Assembly (NCBI GenBank): GCA_905215765.1 | Contig: CAJMRP010000086.1 | Span: 1-8,449, forward strand | Source: an uncultured bacterium | GTDB taxonomy: Bacteria; Actinomycetota; Coriobacteriia; Coriobacteriales; Coriobacteriaceae | Direction: 5' to 3' | DNA: 8,449 nt | Shown: one piece after another, positions 1-5,473 of the stretch | How positions within the stretch are numbered: position 1 is the stretch's first letter | Layout: every line of letters starts with the position of its first letter | The notes under the pieces: generated by a model | What the model was told of the DNA's origin: nothing | The model's database searches: none | What the model saw: only the letters and a program-made list of their open reading frames with translations | Translations under genes and position numbers: made by a program

Positions 1-304
1 CGCGCGCCGCCGCCTCATGGGTGCGGGCGCGCTCTGCCGCCTCGGCCTCGCGCTGACGAGCGCGGTCCTCGTTCTCAAACTCGATATCGTCCTCAATCTC
101 ATCGCTCGGATTGAGCAGCTCGTCCAGACTCACACCATAGAGCTTGGCGAGCGAGATCAGGTTCTCGGTATCGGGCGAGCTCTCCGCACGCTCCCATTTA
201 CTAACCGCCTGGCGCGACAGCCCCAGCTTTCGCGCCAGCCCTTCTTGGCTAAAGCCCTTGCTGCGGCGAAGGTCGGCGAGCCGCTGCGCAGTTTCTACAT
301 TCAT
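1..304 (-). CDS. XRE-family helix-turn-helix transcriptional regulator, C-terminus outside window
   Basis: This gene reads leftwards off the window edge, so only the first 101 residues are visible. It begins MNVETAQRLADLRRSKGFSQ and has a classic Cro/CI-type DNA-binding domain at about residues 5-62. The helix-turn-helix pair is SQEGLARKLGLS-RQAVSKWE (about 19-38), followed by the family's usual SPDTENLISLAKLYGVSLDELL. From about residue 67 it becomes a charged, Glu/Arg/Ala-rich segment, probably a linker to an unseen C-terminal part. The start is fixed by a perfect AGGAGG at 309-314, four bases upstream; the other nearby ATG (ending at 300) runs straight into a stop. It is transcribed divergently from the Trm9-like methyltransferase gene, so it may regulate itself or that gene, but this is only inferred from arrangement. 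Target and ligand are unknown. Confidence 0.93.
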   Translation of the reverse strand, partial: MNVETAQRLADLRRSKGFSQEGLARKLGLSRQAVSKWERAESSPDTENLISLAKLYGVSLDELLNPSDEIEDDIEFENEDRARQREAEAAERARTHEAAAR

Positions 305-422
305 GGTTCCTCCTATGTGATGCCAGCCGTGCCGCCGGACCGTTTTTGTTCTTAAGGCGCCTTGCACAGTTAAAAATCTATCCGCCACCGCCAAAAGCAT
401 GCCACCTATTCTAGTGAGTTTT

Positions 423-452
423 TTGACAACTGGCGGTTGCGGGCACATATGA
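423..452 (+). promoter_or_regulatory. Possible promoter for the Trm9-like methyltransferase
   Basis: A perfect TTGACA (-35) at 423-428 is followed after 17 bases by CATATG (446-451), a weak match to TATAAT. Transcription would start near 457, giving a leader of about 115 bases that contains the dyads at 451-511 and 521-534. The weak -10 keeps confidence low. A second, poorer candidate is TTGTCC (496-501) with TAGTAT (520-525). Confidence 0.3.
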
Positions 453-511
453 GCTGCGGAAATGTGTCCAAACAAAGCAATGAGCCGCAGCTCGGTTGTC
501 CCCGTTGCGGC
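451..511 (+). promoter_or_regulatory. Leader with two mutually exclusive stem-loops
   Basis: GAGCTGCGG (451-459) is perfectly complementary to CCGCAGCTC (485-493), giving a 9-bp stem with a 25-base loop. The right arm overlaps GCCGCA (484-489), which can instead pair with TGCGGC (506-511). The two stems cannot form together. This resembles an attenuator or switch layout, but no U-tract follows either stem. A REP-like palindrome or a protein-binding dyad is equally possible. Confidence 0.35.
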
Positions 512-520
512 GTTAACGGT

Positions 521-534
521 AGTATGGTCATACT
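521..534. promoter_or_regulatory. Perfect palindrome AGTATG-GT-CATACT, possible operator
   Basis: Two 6-base arms in perfect inverted repeat are separated by 2 bases, 37 bases upstream of the methyltransferase GTG. The palindrome CGTTAACG (511-518) lies just before it. Its size and place suit a binding site for a dimeric regulator, perhaps the divergent XRE protein. No regulator can be matched from sequence alone. Confidence 0.35.
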
Positions 535-571
535 GTTTATTCCACACCGCCAACGGAGGGAGTTCCGCGCC

Positions 572-1444
572 GTGAACCGCGATTTCGCCTCATCGCTCAT
601 CCAGCTCAACAACACGTTCTATCGCGAGCACTCCGCCTCCTTTTCCGATACGCGCCAGGCCCCGTGGCCCGGCTGGGTGCGCACCATGGACATCGCGCTC
701 GAACAGCTCGACGTCGCCACGATCGAGCATCCCGTCCGCGTCTTCGATCTCGCCTGCGGCAATATGCGATTCGAAAACTTTGCCGCCGGCGGCGCACTTG
801 CCGCCAAGGGCGTCGACGGCGCAAACCCCTCGGCAGATGCCAGCTGCCCGTTTGAGTTCTATGGCGTCGACTCGTGTCAAGACCTGGCCATCGATGCACA
901 TGGCCACGCGCTGCGCATTCCCAACCTGCACTTCCAGGAACTCGACGTGCTCGACGCCCTCATGAAGCTCAACCCCGCCGAGACACCCGACGTGCTTTTC
1001 GACGCCCCGCTCGCCGACATCTCAGTCTGCTTTGGCTTTATGCACCACGTGCCGTCGTGCGAGTACCGCGTACGCGTGCTCGACGCCCTGGTGCGTCAGA
1101 CGCGCCCAGGTGGCATCATCGCCATCAGCTTTTGGGAGTTTATGAACGACGAGCGCATGGCGCGCAAGGCCGTTCGCGCCGAGGCCCGCGCCGAGCTCAC
1201 CCCGCCGTTTGAGGGTTACGATTCCGCGCAGTTTGAAGCCGGCGACCACCTCATTGGCTGGCAAAACGACCGCCACGCCTACCGCTATTGCCATCACTTT
1301 GACGATCAGCAGATCACCGACCTGGTGCGCGGCGTCCGTACGTTCTACAAGAGCGGCGAGGTCCCCGTGCGCGAGCTTGAGCGCTTCCATGCCGACGGTC
1401 GTAGCGGCGAGCTCAACCGCTATGTGATTCTCAAGCGCCTGTAG
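572..1444 (+). CDS. Class I SAM-dependent methyltransferase, Trm9/ALKBH8-like (putative tRNA wobble-uridine methyltransferase)
   Basis: A 290-aa protein. The GTG start is chosen because GGAGGG (555-560) lies about 11 bases upstream; ATG 524 and the further upstream starts have no ribosome site. SAM-binding motif I is VFDLACGNMRF (residues 57-67). An acidic residue ending the second strand is D100 in YGVDS, and the post-motif region is DISVCFGFMHHVP (149-161) with RPGG at 178-181. Beyond the generic fold it carries three marks of the Trm9/ALKBH8 family: the N-terminal FYREHSASFSDTRQAPWPGW (16-35, compare family FSxTRxxPWP), RYCHHF (238-243, compare RYYHLF), and the end LNRYVILKRL (compare DNWYVVxxK). 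Trm9 methylates carboxymethyluridine at the tRNA wobble position in eukaryotes. The bacterial substrate is unknown, so function is inferred. The next gene is another tRNA methyltransferase, 119 bases downstream. Residues 71-94 look like a poorly conserved insertion. Methyltransferase fold is near certain; family placement is moderate. Confidence 0.9.
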   Translation: MNRDFASSLIQLNNTFYREHSASFSDTRQAPWPGWVRTMDIALEQLDVATIEHPVRVFDLACGNMRFENFAAGGALAAKGVDGANPSADASCPFEFYGVDSCQDLAIDAHGHALRIPNLHFQELDVLDALMKLNPAETPDVLFDAPLADISVCFGFMHHVPSCEYRVRVLDALVRQTRPGGIIAISFWEFMNDERMARKAVRAEARAELTPPFEGYDSAQFEAGDHLIGWQNDRHAYRYCHHFDDQQITDLVRGVRTFYKSGEVPVRELERFHADGRSGELNRYVILKRL

Positions 1445-1519
1445 GCACCGACGACTCGCCGTCGAGCCGCACAGCGTCTTTCGGGCAAACTATGCCTACC
1501 CTTTTTTCAACCCATTGAC

Positions 1520-1541
1520 GGAACGCGCAGCTATGCGTTCC
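1520..1541. promoter_or_regulatory. Inverted repeat GGAACGC-N8-GCGTTCC upstream of trmB
   Basis: A perfect 7-bp inverted repeat with an 8-base spacer sits 22 bases before the trmB ATG. It overlaps the end of a TTGACG hexamer (1515-1520) that could be a -35 box, and ends just before CATACT (1541-1546). It could be an operator or an mRNA hairpin close to the ribosome site at 1554-1559. No U-tract follows, so it is not a terminator. Confidence 0.4.
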
Positions 1542-1563
1542 ATACTTATGACCAAGGAGCCTC

Positions 1564-2403
1564 ATGGGAGCCGTCCACGTTCGCACGCCTAAGAACTTTG
1601 TGCTCGAGGAGCGCCTGGAGCGCTACGCCGATGCGATTGAGACGAACCCCGAGGCCTATGTCGGAGATTGGCGCAAGGCCTGTGCGCCCGCAGGCAGCAA
1701 GCCCTTCGAACACCTTCATCTGGATCTGGGCTGTGGCAAGGGAACCTATCTGGTCGAGCGCGCCCACCGCGAGCCCGACACCCTCTTTATCGGCATGGAC
1801 CAGGAGCCCATCTGCATCGCCTATGCCGCGCAGAAAATCTGCGAACAGGGGCTATCCAACGCACTCGTCCTGCCCCGAGGCGCCGCATCGCTGCCACAGC
1901 TGTTTGCCGCAGGCGAGCTCGATGCCATCACCATTAACTTTCCCACGCCGCAGCCCAAGGCCAAGTACGCTAAAAAACGACTCGTCCATGTCGACCATCT
2001 GATGCTCTATCGCCCGCTCTTTTCAGCCGGCGCCACCGTCACGCTGCGCACCGACAGCAAGCCATTGCGCGATTACGCCCTGGGACAGTTTGCCGCGGCC
2101 GGCTACGACACGCTTTGGGTAAGTGACGACGTACGCCGCGACCATCCCGAGCATCCCGAGACCGAATATGAGCGCCGCACGCGCGAGATGGGTGCCGCCG
2201 TCTATGGCATTTGCGCCACACCCGACGAGAAGCCTACTGAAGAGCAACTCGCAGCAGGCCGAGCGCAGGAGCAAAGCCTTGCCTGCTACCTGCCCGATAA
2301 CCTCGATGAGCTCACCTATGTACCTCTGGGCATGGAAGAAGCCGTCGAGAACTTTAAAAACCGCGCCCGCAAAGGCAAAAAACGCCTGCCGCAGGAGTCC
2401 TAG
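1564..2403 (+). CDS. trmB: TrmB-like tRNA (guanine-N7-)-methyltransferase with substituted catalytic loop
   Basis: A 279-aa protein with ATG start behind AAGGAG (1554-1559, four-base spacing). TrmB makes m7G at position 46 of the tRNA variable loop using SAM. The SAM site is DLGCGKG (54-60), and the second-strand acid is in FIGMDQE (75-81). The family's C-terminal part is clear: KRLVH (138-142), LRTDSKPL (161-168, D164 matching E. coli D180) and TEYERR (200-205, T200 and E203 matching T217 and E220). The odd part is the catalytic loop. Where TrmB normally has FPDPW and then H-x-K-R-R, this protein has FPTPQPKAKYAKKR (126-139). Thus the Asp matching E. coli D144 is Thr128, Trp is Gln130, H151 is Tyr135 and R154 is Lys138. 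A tail of about 60 residues, ending in a basic stretch (RARKGKKRLPQES), extends past the usual domain. E. coli numbering is from memory. It could be an active lineage variant or a relative with altered activity. Confidence 0.88.
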   Translation: MGAVHVRTPKNFVLEERLERYADAIETNPEAYVGDWRKACAPAGSKPFEHLHLDLGCGKGTYLVERAHREPDTLFIGMDQEPICIAYAAQKICEQGLSNALVLPRGAASLPQLFAAGELDAITINFPTPQPKAKYAKKRLVHVDHLMLYRPLFSAGATVTLRTDSKPLRDYALGQFAAAGYDTLWVSDDVRRDHPEHPETEYERRTREMGAAVYGICATPDEKPTEEQLAAGRAQEQSLACYLPDNLDELTYVPLGMEEAVENFKNRARKGKKRLPQES

Positions 2404-2468
2404 GGGCTTCTGATGGTCGCGGCGTCGGCAAACAAGTGAAAATAGGCGCCAGCGAACGACCCTCAAAC

Positions 2469-2591
2469 CTAAGTGAGTAGACTTTTTTGCAATAGCCAAG
2501 CACAACCCGCATAACGAAAACTAAAACCGCAGATAGAGCCCTTGCGCAAAAGCCATGTGCTCGCGACATCGCAAAAAGTCTACTCACTTAG
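2469..2591. repeat. Pair of 36-bp inverted repeats, 51 bp apart
   Basis: The left copy (2469-2504) reads CTAAGTGAGTAGAC, then T6, then GCAATAGCCAAGCACA. The right copy (2556-2591), read on the minus strand, is CTAAGTGAGTAGAC, then T5, then GCGATGTCGCGAGCACA. The first 19 bases are identical, and both copies end in GCACA after a partly diverged section. Both are 36 bases long. As RNA the outer arms could pair over about 20 bp, but no U-tract follows the right arm, so this is not a normal terminator. Equal length, with a conserved core and end but a variable middle, suggests two inverted copies of one element: a REP/MITE-like repeat or paired protein-binding sites. Confidence 0.8.
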
Positions 2592-2649
2592 CCGACAACT
2601 GCACCAAACGGCTGGGCAGAACGCCCATTTCCTGCATTTTCTCGCGCGC

Positions 2650-2679
2650 TGGCACCCCGCGCCTCCGCTACGCCATAAT
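2650..2679 (+). promoter_or_regulatory. Possible helicase promoter
   Basis: CATAAT (2674-2679) matches the TATAAT -10 consensus in five of six bases, 33 bases before the helicase ATG. The best -35 candidate, TGGCAC (2650-2655, 18-base spacing), is weak. It lies just past the inverted repeat pair, so that element would sit upstream of the promoter and not in the transcript. Confidence 0.35.
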
Positions 2680-2712
2680 AGTTGGCGGACAAACGCGAGA
2701 GAAAGCAACCAC

Positions 2713-5394
2713 ATGGCACAGACCACGACAGATACTTCCGCCAGCACCGTTTCCGGCACCGGCGCCGCCAGCTCGTTCTCGGGCGGCACGGGAACCGAAG
2801 CCGAATTCGGCTCACTCGGTGCGCTCTCCCCCACCTGGTGGGAGCCCGAGGATGGCAGTGAGCCCGAACCATGGCTCACGCCCGATCAGGCCTTCGAACG
2901 CTTCTTTGAATGGACGAGCGACCGTGGCATTGAGCTGTGGGATCACCAAGAAGAGGCCCTCATGGACCTGGCCGCCGGCGATCACGTCATTTTGGGCACA
3001 CCGACCGGATCGGGTAAATCGCTCGTCGCGCTGGGCATGCTCTTTATGGGCATGGCGCAGGGCAAGCGCTGCTATTACACGGCCCCCATCAAGGCCCTGG
3101 TCAGCGAAAAGTTCTTCGACCTGGTACAAGTACTCGGCCGCGATAACGTCGGCATGATCACCGGCGATACGCATATCAATACCAAGGCACCCGTCATCTG
3201 CTGCACGGCCGAAATCCTTGCCAACGATGCGCTACGCGAGGGCGAGGACGCCGATGTGGGCTGCGTAGCCATGGATGAGTTCCACTACTTTGCCGACCCC
3301 GACCGCGGCTGGGCATGGCAGGTGCCGCTGCTCACCCTGCCCCACACGCAGTTTATGCTCATGAGTGCCACGCTCGGCGATGTCACCGCCATCGCCGCCT
3401 CGCTCGAGGAGCACACCGGCGCTGCTTGCGACCTGGTTGTCGACGCCCCGCGCCCTGTTCCGCTGAGCTACGACTATGTGACGACCTCCCTCGAGGGCAC
3501 CGTCGAGCTCGCCATGCGCCGCGGAGAGGCCCCACTCTACATCGTGCACTTTAGTCAGGACGCCGCGCTTGCCACGGCACAGTCGCTTGCCAACTTTGGC
3601 ATCGCTAGCAAGGAGCAGCGCGAGGCCATTAAGGAAGCTGCCAAAGACACGAGTTTCTCCACCGCCTTCGGCAAGATTCTCAAGCGCCTGCTCGGCTGCG
3701 GCGTCGGCGTGCACCACGCCGGTATGCTGCCGCGCTATCGCCTACTGGTTGAGCGCCTGGCGCAGCAGGGCCTGCTGCCCGTCATCTGCGGCACCGACAC
3801 GCTCGGCGTCGGCATCAACGTGCCCATCCACACCGTGGTGCTCACCGCGCTCACCAAGTTCGACGGTTACAAGATGCGTCGTCTGCGCGCCCGCGAGTTC
3901 CACCAGATTGCCGGTCGCGCCGGCCGCTCGGGCTTTGACACCGAGGGTATGGTAATTGCCGAGGCGCCGGAGCACGAGATCGAAAACGCCAAGCTTATGG
4001 CCAAAGCGGGCGACGACCCCAAAAAACTCCGTAAGATTAAAAAGAAAAAGGCCCCCGAGGGCTTTGTCACCTGGAACAAGCAGACCTTTGAGCGCCTGAT
4101 CGAGACGCAGCCCGAAACGCTCAAGCCGCGCCTGCGCATCACACACTCCATGGTGATTAGCGTGGTCGAGCAGGGCGGCGATGCCCGAGCCCGCGTACAC
4201 GACCTCATCGAGACGAGCCTGCAGACTCCCGAGGAAAAGGCCAAGCTCGAGGTTCGCGCCGACGAAATCTTCGCCACACTCATCGATTCCGGCGTCGTCG
4301 TTCGCACCGAGGTGCCGCCCGCGCCCGACGCTCCGGCTGACGCCGCGCCGGACATCGACTACGCGCTGACGGTCGATCTGCCCGAGGACTTCGCACTCGA
4401 TCAGCCGCTCTCGCCGTTCTTGCTTGCCGCGTTGGAGCTGCTCGACCCCGAGAGCGAGACCTATACCATGGATCTGATCTCGATGGTCGAGGCAACGCTC
4501 GAGGATCCCAAGCAGGTGCTGCGCGCACAGGAGCGCGCCGCGCGCGACCGCGCGATGGCCGAAATGAAGGCTGACGGCGTCGAGTATGAGGAGCGCTTGG
4601 AGCGCATTCAGGACGTCACGTACGAAAAGCCGCTCGAGGATTTGCTCGACGCCGCCTTTGACAAGTACTGCCAGGAAGTGCCCTGGGCAAACGACTACCA
4701 GCTCTCGCCCAAGAGCGTCCTGCGCGATATGCTGGAAAGCGCGAGCGATTTTAAGGGCTACATTCAAAAGCTCGGCATCGCCCGCTCCGAGGGCATTTTG
4801 CTGCGCTACCTAGCAGAGGCCTATCGTTCGCTCGACCGCACCGTGCCCATCGAGAAGCGCGACGAGCGCCTGCGCGACATTATCTCGTGGCTGGGCTTTG
4901 TGGTGCGCTCGGTGGACTCGAGCCTGGTGGACGAGTGGGAGAACGCCGGCAACCCGGCAGCCCTCGATGCTGCGCCGCCGCAGGGCATCGACGAGGTCGT
5001 GGCGGACCGTCGCGGCTGCACGCTATTGGTGCGCAACGCGCTCTTCCGCCGCGTGACCCTTGCCGCCCGCGAGCACGTTCGCGACCTGGGCGAACTCGAC
5101 GAGGACTGGGGCATGAGCGAGATCCGCTGGCAAAAAACACTCGACGCTTACCACGAGCAGCACGAGGAAATCCTCACCGACGGAGATGCCCGCAGCGCCG
5201 CGATGTTTTCCATTGACGAGTCCGACGAGAAGACCGCACACGTATGGCACGTGCACCAGATCTTTGCCGACGAGGATGGCGACCACGATTTTGGCATCAT
5301 GGGCGATGTCGATCTGGACGCCACCCAAGACGGCGGCGAGGTCATCTTCAAAAACTACCGCGTCGGCTTTATCGAGGACCTGCTCGAGGACTAG
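2713..5394 (+). CDS. Ski2-like DExH-box helicase with C-terminal DUF3516-type region
   Basis: An 893-aa protein. ATG 2713 is chosen because a purine-rich GAGAGAAAG lies 7 bases upstream and the earlier open frame crosses a repeat. Residues 1-40 are Ser/Thr/Gly-rich and probably disordered. Two RecA-like domains follow: WDHQ before Walker A GTPTGSGKS (95-103), motif II DEFH (188-191), motif III SAT (218-220), GVGVHHAGMLPR (330-341), motif V TDTLGVGIN (361-369) and motif VI HQIAGRAGR (397-405). HHAGMLP and QIAGRAGR are typical of the Ski2/Mtr4/HelY group of ATP-driven RNA or DNA helicases. A lysine-rich linker (437-446) leads to about 445 residues without known motifs, rich in Asp and Glu towards the end, matching the size and position of actinobacterial DUF3516. 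It follows two tRNA methyltransferase-like genes and ends at a strong terminator. A role in RNA processing or decay is likely but unproven; the substrate cannot be read from sequence. Confidence 0.93.
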   Translation: MAQTTTDTSASTVSGTGAASSFSGGTGTEAEFGSLGALSPTWWEPEDGSEPEPWLTPDQAFERFFEWTSDRGIELWDHQEEALMDLAAGDHVILGTPTGSGKSLVALGMLFMGMAQGKRCYYTAPIKALVSEKFFDLVQVLGRDNVGMITGDTHINTKAPVICCTAEILANDALREGEDADVGCVAMDEFHYFADPDRGWAWQVPLLTLPHTQFMLMSATLGDVTAIAASLEEHTGAACDLVVDAPRPVPLSYDYVTTSLEGTVELAMRRGEAPLYIVHFSQDAALATAQSLANFGIASKEQREAIKEAAKDTSFSTAFGKILKRLLGCGVGVHHAGMLPRYRLLVERLAQQGLLPVICGTDTLGVGINVPIHTVVLTALTKFDGYKMRRLRAREFHQIAGRAGRSGFDTEGMVIAEAPEHEIENAKLMAKAGDDPKKLRKIKKKKAPEGFVTWNKQTFERLIETQPETLKPRLRITHSMVISVVEQGGDARARVHDLIETSLQTPEEKAKLEVRADEIFATLIDSGVVVRTEVPPAPDAPADAAPDIDYALTVDLPEDFALDQPLSPFLLAALELLDPESETYTMDLISMVEATLEDPKQVLRAQERAARDRAMAEMKADGVEYEERLERIQDVTYEKPLEDLLDAAFDKYCQEVPWANDYQLSPKSVLRDMLESASDFKGYIQKLGIARSEGILLRYLAEAYRSLDRTVPIEKRDERLRDIISWLGFVVRSVDSSLVDEWENAGNPAALDAAPPQGIDEVVADRRGCTLLVRNALFRRVTLAAREHVRDLGELDEDWGMSEIRWQKTLDAYHEQHEEILTDGDARSAAMFSIDESDEKTAHVWHVHQIFADEDGDHDFGIMGDVDLDATQDGGEVIFKNYRVGFIEDLLED

Positions 5395-5418
5395 CCGAAC
5401 ATGCTGGAACGAAACAAG

Positions 5419-5456
5419 CGGGGCCGTTGGCAATATCGCCAGCGGCCCCGTTTTTT
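5419..5456 (+). terminator. Strong intrinsic terminator after the helicase, perhaps bidirectional
   Basis: CGGGGCCGTTGGC (5419-5431) pairs with GCCAGCGGCCCCG (5438-5450) in a 13-bp stem with one G-U pair and a 6-base loop. Six T residues follow (5451-5456). It begins 24 bases after the helicase stop and ends 17 bases before the stop of the convergent DUF2130 gene. Read on the minus strand, the same stem is followed by CTTGTTTCGTT, a weaker U-rich tail, so it may also end that transcript. Confidence 0.93.
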
Positions 5457-5473
5457 GCGCGATACGCTATCCC

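Larger units (their letters stand above)
305..571. other. Divergent intergenic region with several dyads
   Basis: This 267-bp gap separates the XRE regulator from the Trm9-like methyltransferase and should hold both promoters. It contains the 10-bp palindrome AAGGCGCCTT (354-363), a TTGACA hexamer (423-428), a 9-bp inverted repeat (451-459 with 485-493), the palindrome CGTTAACG (511-518) and AGTATG-GT-CATACT (521-534). On the minus strand, TAGAAT (408-413) resembles a -10 box for the regulator, but no well-spaced -35 accompanies it. An open frame crosses 437-571 in phase with the methyltransferase, but it lacks a ribosome site and I regard it as untranslated. Confidence 0.6.
2404..2712. other. 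Gene-free gap between trmB and the helicase gene
   Basis: This 309-bp gap holds the 36-bp inverted repeat pair (2469-2591) and, after it, the likely helicase promoter (-10 near 2674). I see no clear intrinsic terminator behind trmB. An open frame from 2542 continues into the helicase, but it runs through the repeat and has no ribosome site, so I leave it as non-coding. Confidence 0.65.

Noticed and set aside
437..571. In-phase upstream extension of the methyltransferase (TTG 437, ATG 449 or ATG 524 starts)
   Set aside because: No ribosome site before any of these starts, whereas GTG 572 has GGAGGG upstream and begins where family similarity begins. The stretch is full of dyads.
1449..1510. 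Terminator between the Trm9-like gene and trmB
   Set aside because: CGACG-N6-CGTCG has no U-tract, and the GGCA-N5-TGCC stem before T6 (1502-1507) is too short and too far from the T-run to call.
2542..2712. In-phase upstream extension of the helicase from TTG 2542
   Set aside because: It crosses the right arm of the inverted repeat, has no ribosome site, and its residues do not look like a helicase N-terminus.
3742..4767. 341-aa minus-strand open frame inside the helicase gene
   Set aside because: It is antisense to conserved helicase motifs; long antisense frames are expected in GC-rich genes with strong third-position bias.
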